From Tetrapyrgos nigripes (lineage: Eukaryota > Basidiomycota > Agaricomycetes > Agaricales > Campanellaceae), in NCBI GenBank assembly GCA_013368315.1, contig JAACJM010000004.1, forward strand, positions 1 to 64,000: a stretch of 64,000 nt of DNA. Direction: 5' to 3'. The notes under the pieces are model-generated. The model made no database searches and was not told the DNA's origin. It was given only the letters and a program-made list of their open reading frames with translations. Of this stretch, positions 34,205 through 46,088 are shown one piece after another (the stretch's first letter is position 1; the number at the start of each line of letters is the position of its first letter). The position numbers and the translations under genes were made by a program.

Positions 34205-35953
34205 TCATCCATCCAGCCTTAACCTCATTGGAAGCCTGGGCCAGAAAGTCCTTGTCAGACATGCCACCATTATGACACCAACAGAAATGCCTGACGCTGA
34301 GAAGAAGGTCACTGAGTGGCGAGTTTCATCAGGGGAAACGGAGGCATTTGAGTGCCTGAGTAAAGCCGAAGGAAGAAGGATGATGCACCCGGGTGGAAAC
34401 TTGACAATTAAGCCAAGATCCCAAAAAACAATATGTCCTCCCTTCTTCAAGTCAAAGTCGCCGCAGCTGAACACCACGCACTGACTGAAGAGATTGAGGA
34501 AATCATGGTGCAGAAAGGTCTCTACACATGAAAAGTTGACAGAACTAGCTGCAAAACAGCAGTCGTCAAAGTTGGTGCTGAGCTTCGGATTTTGGGCACA
34601 GATATTGTCAAGGACATTTGTGTACAAAGTATGGAGTTTAGGAAAGTAAGCTTGCATGAGGTCTAGTAGGAACATGTGAGCTTTGGTAGCAAAAAAGTAG
34701 AGAAGAAATTATTTACAATCAACCCGTCTGGCGAGAGCTTGCATCGCTGGATGTTCTCAGAGTCGCTGCAGAACCTCTTCATCATTATCGGAGTGAGAGA
34801 AGTTTGCTGGATGCTGCTGGCCACCACCAAATGAGATACCAAAGATCCTGGTGAAGTCTCTCCACGTCGATGTGAGAGTTCGGTTTTGCAAAAGCCAAGG
34901 TCATCCAATGCTTGCTGAAAAAGCATGAACAGCTCCTGTACAACATCTTCCGATCCACCCACAGACATTTGTGCCCCCAGAAGGATAAGGGGACGCCCTT
35001 GCTTGTCTTTGAGTAACAAGTTCTCGCTGAAGCAAAAGGGATGATCAGTGGAGAGAGAAAAAAGAACAAAACACAACAGACACACCTTCCATCCCATTCA
35101 TGAACTCTCAAACCCAGCATCTTTAGCTCCTCCAGTGTGTAATGCCTATGCTCCCCACCATTCTTTGGCCCTGTCCATACTCCAGAAACACCTTCATAAT
35201 CTGTGGGCTGCCCAGCAGCTGTTGTTGCCTCAACGTGCCAGCGTTGGTGTTGCTTAAGCGTAGAACCAGAGGCAATCTGGTCCTCACTATGCTTACTTGC
35301 GCGTCTCGTGTGATATGAGGCCCTCGCTTTTGCTTGGCAGTTTTGTCTTGCAGTTTCATTGAGACAGGGCTTGCGTCGGCAGTTGTTTGACGCATTAATT
35401 AGAGTCACAGTGGACGACGCAGCGGACATGTCAATTGACGCGTTGAGAGTGTGTTTCAAGGTGAGGTCTTGGAGAGGAATAAAGGAAATTGAACCTTGGG
35501 ACGGTGTTGGCAACAGATCATTAAAAGAAAGGGGTTGGTTAAGGACCTCTTCAGCAGCGGCTGGGGAGGACTCAAACGCGTCTTGAAGAGGTAGAGCGTG
35601 TTTGATCAGAAAGGCACAGTTGAGATATTGCAATGTTTGAGATTTGGAAAGACCTGAGTACTCCTTGTGGCTACGGAGCTCTGGCAAATTAATCGTTAGA
35701 GTTTAGAATACCATAAAATAGCAAAAAGAAATTGCGGAAACTTGAAAAGAAATCGCATGAAAAGTCAGCTTCCCCAAGGGTCAGGGCTGCATCATCCTCT
35801 GGCGAAAAGAAGGGGGCTCTAGAAAAACAAAGAGAACATACCCGGCATGAGTTCATCAGTGGGCGTTGTGGACAAGAATGCGTTGAGCGCTTTAATGGCG
35901 TTCTCAGCACTTTAAAGCTCCTCAGCACTAAGTTCAAGCCCCGAAAATCTCAT
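34205..35953 (-). pseudogene. TET/JBP-like 2-oxoglutarate/Fe(II) dioxygenase, broken copy
   Basis: Minus-strand gene of the large basidiomycete family I believe corresponds to fungal TET/JBP proteins, which in active members oxidise 5-methylcytosine in DNA. The N-terminal part (35687-35080) is Ser/Ala-rich with a basic segment and leads to 'LRVHEWDGR'. After an intron comes 'KDKQGRPLILLG', then 'ELSHRRG' and the conserved Gly-rich 'GISFGGGQQHP'. The C-terminal double-stranded beta-helix (34600-34205) shows 'FLHHDF' (an HxD), 'FDLKKGGHIVFWDLGLIVKF', 'PPGCIILLPSALLRHSN' (distal His) and 'DETRHS' (Arg). The metal- and cofactor-binding residues therefore appear kept. The copy is broken by TGA at 34759-34757, where CGA fits ('RL.EHPAMQALA'), by a stop near 35920 in the first exon, and by uncertain splicing near 35690-35830. 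Published work links this family to KDZ transposons; a KDZ remnant lies at 1-3.3 kb but not adjacent. Confidence 0.6.
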
Positions 35954-36284
35954 GACCAAAGGCGTGTACAACGCCAACTCTTGGTCTCTTACCCTTCTCT
36001 ACTCATTAGGTTGCATCTTCTGCACTTAACTACCAGTCCCCAGCCTTCAGCACTTCAGCACTTGTGTACAAGATCACCGGGTGACCGGTCACCACCAACC
36101 TTACCAAAGACTTATAACTTGACTCGGAATATCTTACGCTGTCCGAGTTTCTAGCCTGGGCTGTAGCTTGTAAGTACCCTACAATTTCAAGAACACACAG
36201 GGTTGTAACCTTCACCAGCTATCTTCACCACACTCCCACACTGTTTCCAACCTCCAGTGCACCGGACCTTTGGCTTTGAGAGAG
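35954..36284. other. Upstream region of the oxygenase pseudogene
   Basis: Holds no supported gene. It probably includes the former promoter of the minus-strand oxygenase gene. Confidence 0.25.
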
Positions 36285-36390
36285 CTGTTTGTGGGTTTGG
36301 GTTCAGTGGGTTTGGGTTTGGGTTTGGGTTTGGGTCAGGTTTGGGTTTGGGTTTGGGTTTGGGTCTGGGGCTGGGCTGGGGCTAGGCTGA
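36285..36390 (+). repeat. GGGTTT-type G-rich tandem repeat
   Basis: Two runs of GGGTTTGGGTTTGGG separated by 'GTCAGG', followed by GGGTCTGGGGCTGGGCTGGGG. Basidiomycete telomeres are usually TTAGGG, so this is telomere-like in style but not the expected telomere sequence. On the G-rich strand it has many GGG runs at short spacing and could form a G-quadruplex. Confidence 0.85.
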
Positions 36391-36689
36391 CGATAGCTAC
36401 CCTTCAGTTTGGGGACATCATGCCAGTACTATGGTCAAAGTCAGGGCCAGAGCGATCATCCGAGCCGGCGTGTTTCTCTCCTTGAAGGTCATAGGCTGGC
36501 AGGACTGGAACGAAGACAGACTTTTTCCAACTTCTTTGTCCTCAGCTTCTGCCTCTCCATCGTCGGAGACAGTGACAGACTCTAAAACTATGTGAGTGAT
36601 GGGTTCTATTCTGTCTGCTAATCTGAATCGAATTTGCTAATGGAGATTGCTGGTCATACCAGTGCCTGTACCTCATAACATTGTGGAGT

Positions 36690-37140
36690 GGTCAACGAAA
36701 CTATCACTGCCAAGCTCTCCATATCTTCATTGAGCTCCAGTGAAGCCTCGTCGGGCTCTGAAACATCTGTTCCTCTCCCACATTGTCCCAACCTTCATCA
36801 TCCACTCCTTTGAGTACTCTACCTCAACATCACCCCTGTTACCATCGATATTGATATCCGTTGGTCTCTCCTCATTGTTCTACCAGTGCTTTCCAGATCC
36901 AACGGCAAATTTTCAAATTCTATCCCAATCCCGTCACTGTTGCCAACAAAGCAGCTCCTGTCCTCTCCGTCCTTGACTCCAAGTACAGTCTCTGTGACTG
37001 CAAACACCAGACCTGGGACTCTTTATGATCACCAGTGTCTGTTCCTAGTCACACCATGAAGTCCTCAACGAGCCTATCACCACCTCCAAGCTCTGAAACA
37101 TCTGTTTCCCTTCCCACATTGTCCCAACCTTCATCATAAC
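36690..37140. repeat. Degenerate duplication upstream of the carboxylesterase remnant
   Basis: The block near 36690-36805 ('AAACATCTGTTCCTCTCCCA', then 'CATTGTCCCAACCTTCATCA') recurs near 37062-37138 with small changes. Both contain 'GTCCCAACCTTCATCAT'. No gene is supported within it. Confidence 0.6.
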
Positions 37141-38092
37141 ACTTGACACCTTCAACGCCATCGCTAACCTCACCAGGTGCGACACCTTTGGGAACCCACA
37201 AGGCAGCAAAATGTTAGCCTGCCTACGAAATCTTCTTCTGGAAACACTTCTCGACATAACTATCCAACAACACGACTCTACTTCAAGTCAAAATGATGGA
37301 GATGTTTATTTACCCACCGTGGATGGCGATTTCCTCCTGTCAGTGTCGTCTGAGCTGACCTGTCAAGGTCGATTTGTTCGCATGCCGGTTATTATTGGAG
37401 GACGATGCAACCCTTTTTACGCCAGCGAATACAACTATGGAGGAGTTTTTACACATCAGATTACGATTGAGAACCTGTTGGGATTATACCCGATAGAAGA
37501 TTTCAATCCTAATACCAAAGCAAACCTTTCAGCAGAATTCTACCACACTGCTCAAGTGTTCTGGGATATCCTATTAGCTTGCCCATCGTTCTTGTTTGGG
37601 CATGCTATGGTGGACGAGTTCACTGAGGATGACTCTTACGAAGCCCCAGATGGTAGTGTCCTGGTTCCTCCAGTCTTCTTGTACTCCTTCAACCAAACCA
37701 TCTTCACACCCTCCTTGGAAAGCCTAGGCCTTGCCGGTCTCGGAGTCATTCATACCTCTGAACTAGTCTACATCTACGCCAATTTCACCTTATACAACAC
37801 CACCGGTGTCATCCACCCTACATCGTCTGATTTCACTTTACTAAATCAAGTGTCGAGGTCTTGGTCGTCGTTTGCTACAACTGGACGGCCTACAATAAGA
37901 GGGAAGGATACCTTGCAGGAATGGAAAGGAAGTTATCAACCCGGTGCAGAGATGATGGATGTGAGTGTTTATGTCGTTGGAGGTTCTGATCTGGGAATGT
38001 CGACTTCAACCGAGTTCGACTCCCACGACAGATCCATCATCATTGCCACCTTCATCTTTGTCAAGTTCCACAAAATCAATCCTCTTCGTTGA
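37140..38092 (+). pseudogene. Type B carboxylesterase/lipase remnant, C-terminal half only
   Basis: Reads as the second half of a fungal carboxylesterase (alpha/beta hydrolase, usually about 520-560 residues and often secreted). It starts within 'CDTFGNPQGSKMLACLRN', where the family has the Cys-containing SLxCLR loop. It continues through 'LPTVDGDFL' (near 37308), 'MPVIIGGRCNPF', 'YHTAQVFWDIL' and 'GVIHTSELVYIYANF' (37745-37790), which holds the position of the catalytic His, then 'SRSWSSFATTGRP'. The nucleophile elbow (GESAGG) and everything before it are absent upstream, and the end past 'EWKGSYQPG' is unlike the family. It is open from 37211 to 38092, but I take it as a truncated relic. 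Confidence 0.7.
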
Positions 38093-38503
38093 TATCCTCA
38101 ACCTCGTTGAGAAGACCCTCCCCTGTTCCTTCTGAGATTCGGCTCACTACCATCTGTCCGGGGAGGATAGTAGAGGGTTGTTGTATGTGGGTGGTCTATA
38201 CTGCAGCGTCGGCCTGGGACATCAAATTTTCAGCACACATCACAGTTGTCACTGCCAAGGGTCCTCTTATGACGTAGCATCAGTTGTACCTGAAAACATA
38301 TGCATATCCAAGTCAATGGTTGCTGAAATATCAATGTCATATCCACATACACCCTCCTATGCCCTCCTACACCCTCCTACACCTACATATGACACAGTAT
38401 CTGCTTGATTCACTACATTCAGAGATCCACTTACACCACTCTACCTATGACATACCCTCGCTTATACTCTACGATCCCACTTAGCCAGGTGACCTTATCA
38501 GCA

Positions 38504-38510
38504 TATATAA
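38504..38510 (+). promoter_or_regulatory. TATA-like box upstream of the 38.5-kb gene
   Basis: TATATAA, 38 bp before the ATG at 38548. The position implies a very short leader. Confidence 0.45.
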
Positions 38511-38547
38511 AGGAATCCTCGACATCTCAACCCAGCTGTAACTCGCC

Positions 38548-39631
38548 ATGTCTTCACCCTGCTCCTCACCAATTCTAGAAAGACACTGCCTATCCCCTAG
38601 CCTTCCTCTTGGGTCATTCAGACTCTCACCAGGAGATGCTCTCAACCGCCTGCTTGACAACAACTCTCACCCAGGCCCATTGTTCCCCTACAAGCAAGAC
38701 TCTCACTGGGAGGTCTACTGCTATGACCCAACCATCGATGTCTTCAACACGAAGTACAACAACACTCCTGGTGCGAGAGATCCCGACTTCCCCGACAGCT
38801 TTATGCAATCCACTGTTGAACCTCAGTACTATCTGGTACCGAGATCAGAGGAGGAGGCGATATTCCTGCTGCCAGTTGGACTTAAGTTGGGTGTAGGCAG
38901 TTCATTGGGTAAGCTCAATTTCAGACTTTGTATTACTTCAAGTTGTATCGACCTTTAACACCATGCAGAAATTCAAGATTCTGAAGACCCGTCGCATTCT
39001 CCAACTCCAAATAATAACCATTTGAACCCATCGCCTTCTTCAAGTCGCACTGTGGATCCTTCTGAATGCTTGTCTTCCCCCAGTAAGTCCAACGGTTATG
39101 CTGAAGACTTTAGCTCACCACCGTTGCCTCCCCAGGTGGAGATTATGTGGACCTAAGCCTGATGAATCACACCCAGCTCATCAAAATGTGTACGGCATTG
39201 CGTAGGGAATTGACGGCTCTATGGGAATCAGGTGACGGAGGTATGGTGGAAATGGAAAGAAGAGTGCAAGGTATGTGTTGACTGCTTTTAGAAGCTGCCT
39301 CACCCTTACAACTTGAACTACAGTAGAAAGGGAGACCATTCCATCCCCAGAACAGACACCTGGCCACGGTGTCAAGGAACTGGATGCACCTTCACCAGTG
39401 TCCTCTGTGGCATCCTCCATCATTCCACCAAGTCCACCAAGTCCCAGCCCCAGGAAGCGTGGTTGCTGTGTTGCCCGGATTCCTGACGAAAATCAGCCTA
39501 TGACCACATCTTCTCCTTTGCACATTCATGGATTGAAGCGTAGCTGCAGTGGCTCCCCACCACCCACTGTGGCCAGCCCTCGAGTCAAACGATGCCGCCT
39601 TCTCCAGAGCTCATCAAACAGAAACTTTTAG
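38548..39631 (+). CDS. Unknown Ser/Pro-rich protein, four exons, intact
   Basis: Exons 38548-38908, 38969-39082, 39136-39270 and 39324-39631 join in frame through GT-AG introns of 53-60 bp. The first ~120 residues are the most ordered part, with aromatic residues ('FPYKQDSHWEVYCYDP', 'PQYYLVPRSEEEAIFLLPVG'). A Ser/Pro/Asn-rich linker follows. Then comes a helical stretch 'LMNHTQLIKMCTALRRELTA' (exon 3) and a disordered tail with Pro-Ser repeats and basic clusters ('PRKRG', 'PRVKRCR') that could act as nuclear localisation signals. No stop or frameshift is present, unlike nearby genes. No family recognised; the composition suggests a nuclear regulatory or adaptor protein, which is only an inference. 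Confidence 0.65.
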
Positions 39632-40816
39632 ATGTAGCTATCATCCTACTGTGACTAGTACACATCACCTTTGCATTCTCTGTTATGTTTCTTGGTCTCT
39701 CATGCTCTCTCGTTTTGTTATCATTATTGTATATTCTGTAGCTGCCTAGTCCCTATCATTGGATTTGTATTATACACTGTATCTACTGTAGCTTCAAAAT
39801 TATATGAATGTTTATATTCAATCTGACTGACTGAGACACAGTGATGCTGTGTAGGTTGTTGCTTTACTTTAGCATAAGATCCTCTGAGTCACGGTCTAGT
39901 CCAACAATGACATGTTCTGATCAGATGATCAGGTTCTTCTTCAACTGTAACACCATCCATCTCTACTTCTACTCCAGGCCCACCTCTATGGATAACTCAG
40001 AGGACCTACCAGCTTTCTCATTCACAAATTCCAATGCTCCTACTAGCCCTCATTTGACTCATGACCCTGCATGCACAGACAGCGGCAATGAAGATTCCAG
40101 CCACATGTACAGTGAGTAATAGTTAACTCTTACTGGAAGACTTACAGCTGAAGTAAAAAATTCTTCCAAGATTACCTTCTAGACAACAATTACGTTCAGG
40201 AACATCAACTGGGTTCCAACGAGCTTACCCCAGAGCAGCTTGAAATTTATGCAGCATGCAAGGAGGAGTTCAGGAATTACAGACAGAAAAAAGCCCAGCC
40301 CGTTCAGGATGAGCAGGTCATGAGTACTAGGCCCAGGCTCCAGAGTCCGCCAAACTACACACAATCAACCCCCTTGCGTGGCTCTCCGAGTCCTCCAGTC
40401 AACTTGAACTTGAAGAGAGTTGCCGCCTCAGATTCTGATACCTCTTCAAATCCAAGTCCCCGATCCAGTGTTGGCAGTGACTCTGGCTCAATGAAATTTG
40501 ATTGGTGGCCAGGTGAGTACTATATATTTGTACTATGTACTACCCTTGAACGCAGTGCTCATTTTTCAAAAGATCCAAGGTTCCCAGAACACCAACCGAC
40601 CGAAAGTCAATTTTCAACGCAAGAACTTCTCAACCTTAACCAATCCTGTAGCTCACGGTCCCCTAATGCATACAACTTATTTGATCTCTACTCTCGACAA
40701 TTTGGATTGAGTCCCTCCACGTCCAGACATGAAGAGGATGGTGTGTGTCCAGACGGTGTGGATGTAGAAGATAATATGGATGATGTGAAGAATCTAGATG
40801 CTGGCTCAGTAAACTA

Positions 40817-40821
40817 TGAAG
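40817..40821. repeat. Left 5-bp target-site duplication of the Copia element
   Basis: TGAAG, identical to 46432-46436. Confidence 0.95.
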
Positions 40822-41164
40822 TGTTAGAATGTAGCCCTAGATTGACTAGATAGAATACGAGAATATGAATCTCTGTCTCGTAGTATCGAAGACAGAATGT
40901 AAGTACCTAGATAGAATACGAGAATATGAATCTAGGTATGTAAGTAAAGTGAAAACATGAAAGAAATAAGAACTGTGGCTCACCTCTGTCTCGTAGTATC
41001 AAAGACAGAGGTTCTCTAAGGTAAGCTAAGGTATATATAGTAAGATACACGTGGACTATGGACGAGAAAAGAGAACAAAGAAAATAAGTAACCGTAAGTA
41101 ACCGTATCATGACGCGTTGATGCGTCTGCTCCTATTCACGGTGTATTTCTGTCATACTCCGACA
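40822..41164 (-). repeat. Copia 3' LTR (left on the plus strand)
   Basis: 343 bp, TGTTAG...CCGACA on the plus strand. Contains a TATATATAG stretch (near 41031) that would serve as TATA box in the element's orientation, and an internal duplication of 'TAGATAGAATACGAGAATAT'. Confidence 0.95.
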
Positions 41165-41176
41165 CTCCTCCTCACC
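41165..41176 (-). promoter_or_regulatory. Copia polypurine tract
   Basis: On the minus strand GGTGAGGAGGAG ends directly at the 3' LTR, the expected place for plus-strand priming. Confidence 0.75.
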
Positions 41177-41275
41177 GTGAATAGTAATGCTCCTCCTTGC
41201 ATGGAATCCATCTCCTCTTCAAGTAAGACCTAGTAGACCACGAAGGCGTATGAATTCGGCTCTTGTATGGGATGA

Positions 41276-44200
41276 TTATGTGAATATATCAGCAAGATTG
41301 TCGGCAGAAGGAATGTATTTCAGGGTTAGTTCCTCTGACTGGACTCGTTCCCGAAGAAAATGATAGTTCGTGTCAACGTGTTTGACACGATAATGAAGGG
41401 AAGGGTCCTCGGAAAGACTGATAGCGGATGTGTTGTCGCAGGATAATGTAGTGGAAATATTTTGAGTGAATTCAATACCTTTAAGTACCGCTCGGAGCCA
41501 AATAGCTTCCTTCGCCGCTTCAAAACCTGCCATATACTCTGCCTCACAGGATGATGCTGCAACCGTTCTCTGCTTTCTCGCTGCCCAAGACACGATACCT
41601 GATCCCAAACTAAAACAATATCCACCTATGCTTCGTCTCGTATCTAGGCAATTTGCCCAGTCAGAATCCGTATATCCTCGTAATGTAACTGAATCCTTTG
41701 CGCCACCGAGGACTAATCGTAACTCCCGTGTACCTTTTAGGTATCGAACGAGACAAATAGTGGCATTCCAGTGTATGTAGGAGTAGTTGGTAAGATACTG
41801 GGATAATTGCTGGACCGTATACGAAATATCCGGTCTCGTCCCGACTGCTAGATAGATCAGGCATCCAACTAGTGATGCATATGGTAGTCGATCGAGGTCG
41901 GATTTCTGTTGTGGGGTAAGCTTTTCGACATCTGGTTTTCGCATTTTCAGACCCGGGTCCATAGGAGTCTCAGGGATATTGGTGTTCGAAGTATATTGGC
42001 CAAATTGTTGGATAATACGGTCAATGAGGGCGGTCTGGGACAGGGAGAATGTGTGATTGGTTCGGTTTCGTTGAACGGCAATACCAATACAGTATTTTGG
42101 TTCGCCTAGTTCAGAAATCACCCATTTCGTTTTGATTTGAGCTTTGAACCGTTCAGCTTCTGTTTTTGAATCCGAAATGATTAGGAAATCATCAACGTGA
42201 ACAGCAGTGATAATAATCCCAGTAGGCGTTTTCCGATAATAAATGCATGGCTCACATCCAAGTGCTGTGAATCCCCATTCAAGCATCACTGCATGGAGAG
42301 TCTTGTTCCAGATTCGACCACTCTGTTTCATCCCATACAGACTCTTCTTCAATCTCCATACGTATCCCTCTTGTCCTGGTTCCTGGAATCCCAGTGGTAT
42401 TTCCATGTACTGTACCTCGTTCTCAGGTAATACACCATGTAAAAATGCGGTTTTTACATCGATTTGTTCAGCTTCCCATCCGAGATTTCCAGCAATGTCC
42501 AATAAGATACGCCAGGATTCCATGCGTGCTGTCGGTGAGGAGGTTTTTGTAAAGTCCCTACCAAAAATCTGTTCATACCCCTTAAACACCAGTCAAACCT
42601 TCCATCGTACGGGTTTTCCGTTCTCGTCTTGTTTTATAGTAAACACCATTCGGCCTTTATAGATCTTTGTACCAGCAGGCACATCTGACCTTGGTATAGC
42701 ATCATAAACTTCATGGTGTTTTAACGAGTTTGACTCCTCCTGTCGGGCATTCTCCCATTTTGCTGAGTCGCCAGACGCCTGAGCTTCCTTCCACGTACGT
42801 GGTTCGTCACCTGTCTGGAAATTCTGAACCTCATCGCAAATTGCCTCATAGATCTCATGTACGAGGTGGGTTTCGTTCGGTTTTATTTCCGTTTTTAGAG
42901 CTTCCATAATCAAGGCTTGCAGCTCATCGAGCGCAGGAGCATCCATCCTTTCCTGATCAACTGGAGGGACCTCGTTCTGCATTGCAGCAATAGTCCGTTT
43001 CCTTTCTTCCTTAGCCGCTTCCGCTCGTTCAGCACTTTCTCGAACTGAGTCCACTACTTTCTGATATGGGGTACGACGGTCATATTCTGGGTTACTCTTT
43101 TCAGTTAGTCGTGTGGATCTCCTGGGTTCGATTTGTTGTTGATTGATTGGTTGGACGGGTGGATCAGTGATGGGAGGTTCTTCGGGAGGTTGATCAGGGA
43201 CGGGATCTTGATTTTGGATTGGTATGGGGACAATATCGTCATCTTCAGCAATAGGGACAGGAGTAGAGGATATATCGTGAGGTTCTGGGATGATAGGGGT
43301 AACAGATGGTGAGCCAGACATTCCTTCAGTCTGGCTAACGGTAGGAGAGACTTGGTGGCTCTCAATGAATTTCACATGATACGATGATATGATTTTACCG
43401 CTCTTGCGATGGTAGCACCTGTAAGCCTTTGAATTGCGCTCGTAACCGATGAGGACACACTCGATTGATCTCAGAAAGATTTTTGGATTGTTTGTTTGAA
43501 TTAGGACGAAGGCTTGGCATCCAATCTCGCGTAGATGAGATAGATTGGGTTTCCTTCCGTACCATAATTCAGCTGGTGTTTTCCCATCGAGTGATTTAGT
43601 CGTGGTTAGAGAATGGAGATATGAGGCTGTAAGGTAGACTTCATCCCATAGGTAGTCAGGTAATTGAGCAGATATCATCATCGTTCGTGTTTTATTCATC
43701 AGTGTACGATGAAGACGTTCGACACGACCATTCATTGCAGAAGTATAGGGTGCTGTGAATCGCAGAGTAATGCCCTTCGACTCACACCATTTCGCCATCT
43801 CCTCGGATTTCAGTTCACCATTGTCAATCTGGATTACTCCGACCTTCAGATTAGTCTCCCGTTCTCTCGCTTCAACCCACGCCTTCAGAGGTTCAAAAGC
43901 TTTGTCCTTGCCAGTCAAGGGAATAGACCATGGGTGACTCGAATAATCATCTATAATGTCCATGATATAATAATTCCCTGTGCGGGAGCGTACAGCTTGT
44001 GGTCCGGTCAAGTCTACGAATACCTTCTCTAGTCTACAGGTAGCCTGATGATCATCTTCACGCTTCTTTGGTAGGGAATTCGAGACCTGTTTCCCAAGGG
44101 TACAGGGACGACATTTAGAATGCACGTTGAATTTTGATAGATCAATTGGCATACCTTCGACAGAGTTCTTCTTGGCCATGTCGATTATGATTTGTTCGTA

Positions 44201-45988
44201 AGGATGGCCAAGGCGCCCATGCCATGTACTTGGTGGTGGGTCTCGAGAAAGGTATACATGTTCCGCTTCAGCGTGAATAGTGAGGTCATATAGACGGTTC
44301 GAACGAAGAGTTCCCCGGGCGAGTATTGAGTCGCTATTCTTGGGAGTGATCCAAGCACCATCATCGTTGAAATGAGTGGTGATCTTGGAGTGGATTGACA
44401 GGGAGCCGATGGAGATAAGTCTGACTGTGGCTTCAGGGACATATAGGCAATCATGCAACATTATGTGTGCAGATTTTCCGGCCCGTAGTTTAATATCCCC
44501 AATGCCAAACGCCGCGATCGAGGAACCACCGACACCTTTGATAGATCGAGGGGGAATAGGACGAAGGTTTAGGAAGTCAGAATGGTCTGGAGAAATATGT
44601 GTGGTGGCACCACTGTCCAGGATAAAAGGGAATTCAGTGAGGGAAATTTTTGTGTGAGTCTTCTGGTTCAATGGTTCACATGTAATCCCTGCAAAATCAA
44701 CACTTCTCCTCCTCTCATTCCAATCTATTGACGCCTTCACATCTTCTAATGCCAGCCATCCTTCATATTCCACTCGCTCCGGCTCAGTAATCGTAGAAAG
44801 GTCAATGGAGTCGATAGAATCACAGGCAAGGCCTGCAAATTCAGGGGTAGAGCCAGAGGGAATCAGGAGAACGGTGTTTGTGGTAGTGTTGACAATATAA
44901 GTCTTTCCGTTACTCTCGACAACATGGTAGGCTGACGCTTTCGTGTCTCCTGGCAAACTTCCACCTTTCTTCTCACGTTCTTTCATACGAGCTTCTCTCG
45001 ATTCTGCGATCGTCTTTCCAGCCATGCCACCTCCCGGCGAAACGCACCATTCTGTTGTGTGGCCAAGTTGTCTAGGGCACTTAGGGTTAGTGCACTTGGG
45101 ACGATTGCGAGAATTTGATTTGGGGGAAGTTTGGGACGTCAACGCAATGTCACTGGTCTTTGAGTCCGAATCAACGAGACCCTGGGCCATGTCCAACGCC
45201 TGTTTGATGTCAGACGAATCGTATTTCTTGGCAGTAGGGTGAGTCTTGAGATCAGGGTTGGTACCATCAGATTGAGCAAATGACTGCGCCACATTCTCAC
45301 GTGTAGCACAGAGTTCAGGGACGTTCGACATAGAGTTGATCATGGTGATACAAAGGAAGAGTTCCAGGGTGAGCGGGCCCATGTCCCAAATGCATTTATT
45401 GAGAGTTGTGAGTTTGGAGGATGTGGTGGAATATTTTTCTGAGGAAGAATAATGAACACCAAGAGCTTCTTGGATAAGTTGGACTTGTTTGACGGGTCCC
45501 TCCTGTGCATGACGTTTCGTAAGGAGTTGCCAAGCTTCTTCGGCAGTACCTGCACTTTCAATCACCTCCTGCTCCGCTTCATCAATAACTAACCCCATAA
45601 AACCCAAAATGCTCCCATTGTTCGCGTGCCAGTTGCTATAGGTGCGAGGCTCAGTATCCTTGTCAGGCGGAATGATGGTGCCCTCAAGGTAGCCATTGGC
45701 GCCTTGATTCATACGCAAGGTCTGTACGAATTGGCGTTTCCACGAGGAGAAATTGTTCTTATCTTTCGAAAGAGGGTCATGTTTGAAGAGGGATGTGCTA
45801 AGAGCGATGATAGAGACGGATGGTCGGGTTGTGTCAGATGAAGGGGTGGACATAATTGTTGGAAGAAATGATGGGGATGATGGGATAGATGATGGGACAG
45901 ACGACGGGATAGACGACGGATTAGACAGGTCAGGGATGTCAGAAGTATCAACTTCAGAGCCTGGCATATGCGGGGACACGCAGAACAA
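41276..45988 (-). CDS. Copia gag-pol polyprotein, split by one in-frame TGA
   Basis: Two in-phase open parts, 45988-42593 (1131 residues) and 42589-41276 (437 residues), are separated by a single TGA (42595-42593) in 'RWKV.LVFKGYEQ', where the family has Arg (CGA). Gag comes first, with a Ser/Pro-rich start, then a zinc-knuckle-like 'CTNPKCPRQLGHTTEWC'. Protease follows with 'FILDSGATTH'. The integrase has an HHCC finger ('WHGRLGH...CRPC') and DDE residues in 'VFVDLTGP', 'IQIDNGE' and 'GRVERLHR'. The RT has 'LYGMKQSGRIWNK' and 'VHVDDFLII' (His replaces the usual Tyr before VDD). RNase H has 'GYTDSDWA' and 'SSCEAEYMA'. A TAA at 41276 cuts the frame in 'ADIFT'; homology-like sequence ('FIRLRGLLGLT') runs on to a TGA at 41221-41219. 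The protein makes virus-like particles and cDNA inside the cell. Confidence 0.95.
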
Positions 45989-46074
45989 AGACGAGGAACA
46001 GAGACTTGAAAGAAGTCACAGTGGTACTTGATCGAGGGCACAGATTCTAACGTCGACGTTGATTTACGCGACGA

Positions 46075-46088
46075 TACAGCCCATAACC
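46075..46088 (-). promoter_or_regulatory. Copia primer-binding site
   Basis: On the minus strand GGTTATGGGCTG follows the 5' LTR directly. This resembles the Drosophila copia primer site (GGTTATGGGC), which pairs with an internal part of initiator methionine tRNA near the anticodon. A half-tRNA primer is therefore likely. Confidence 0.7.

Noticed and set aside
36285..36390. Chromosome end or fused telomere
   Set aside because: The unit is GGGTTT rather than TTAGGG, the tract is short and ordinary sequence continues on both sides.
43664..44032. Plus-strand frames within the Copia element
   Set aside because: Antisense shadows of the polyprotein; no motif or splice support.
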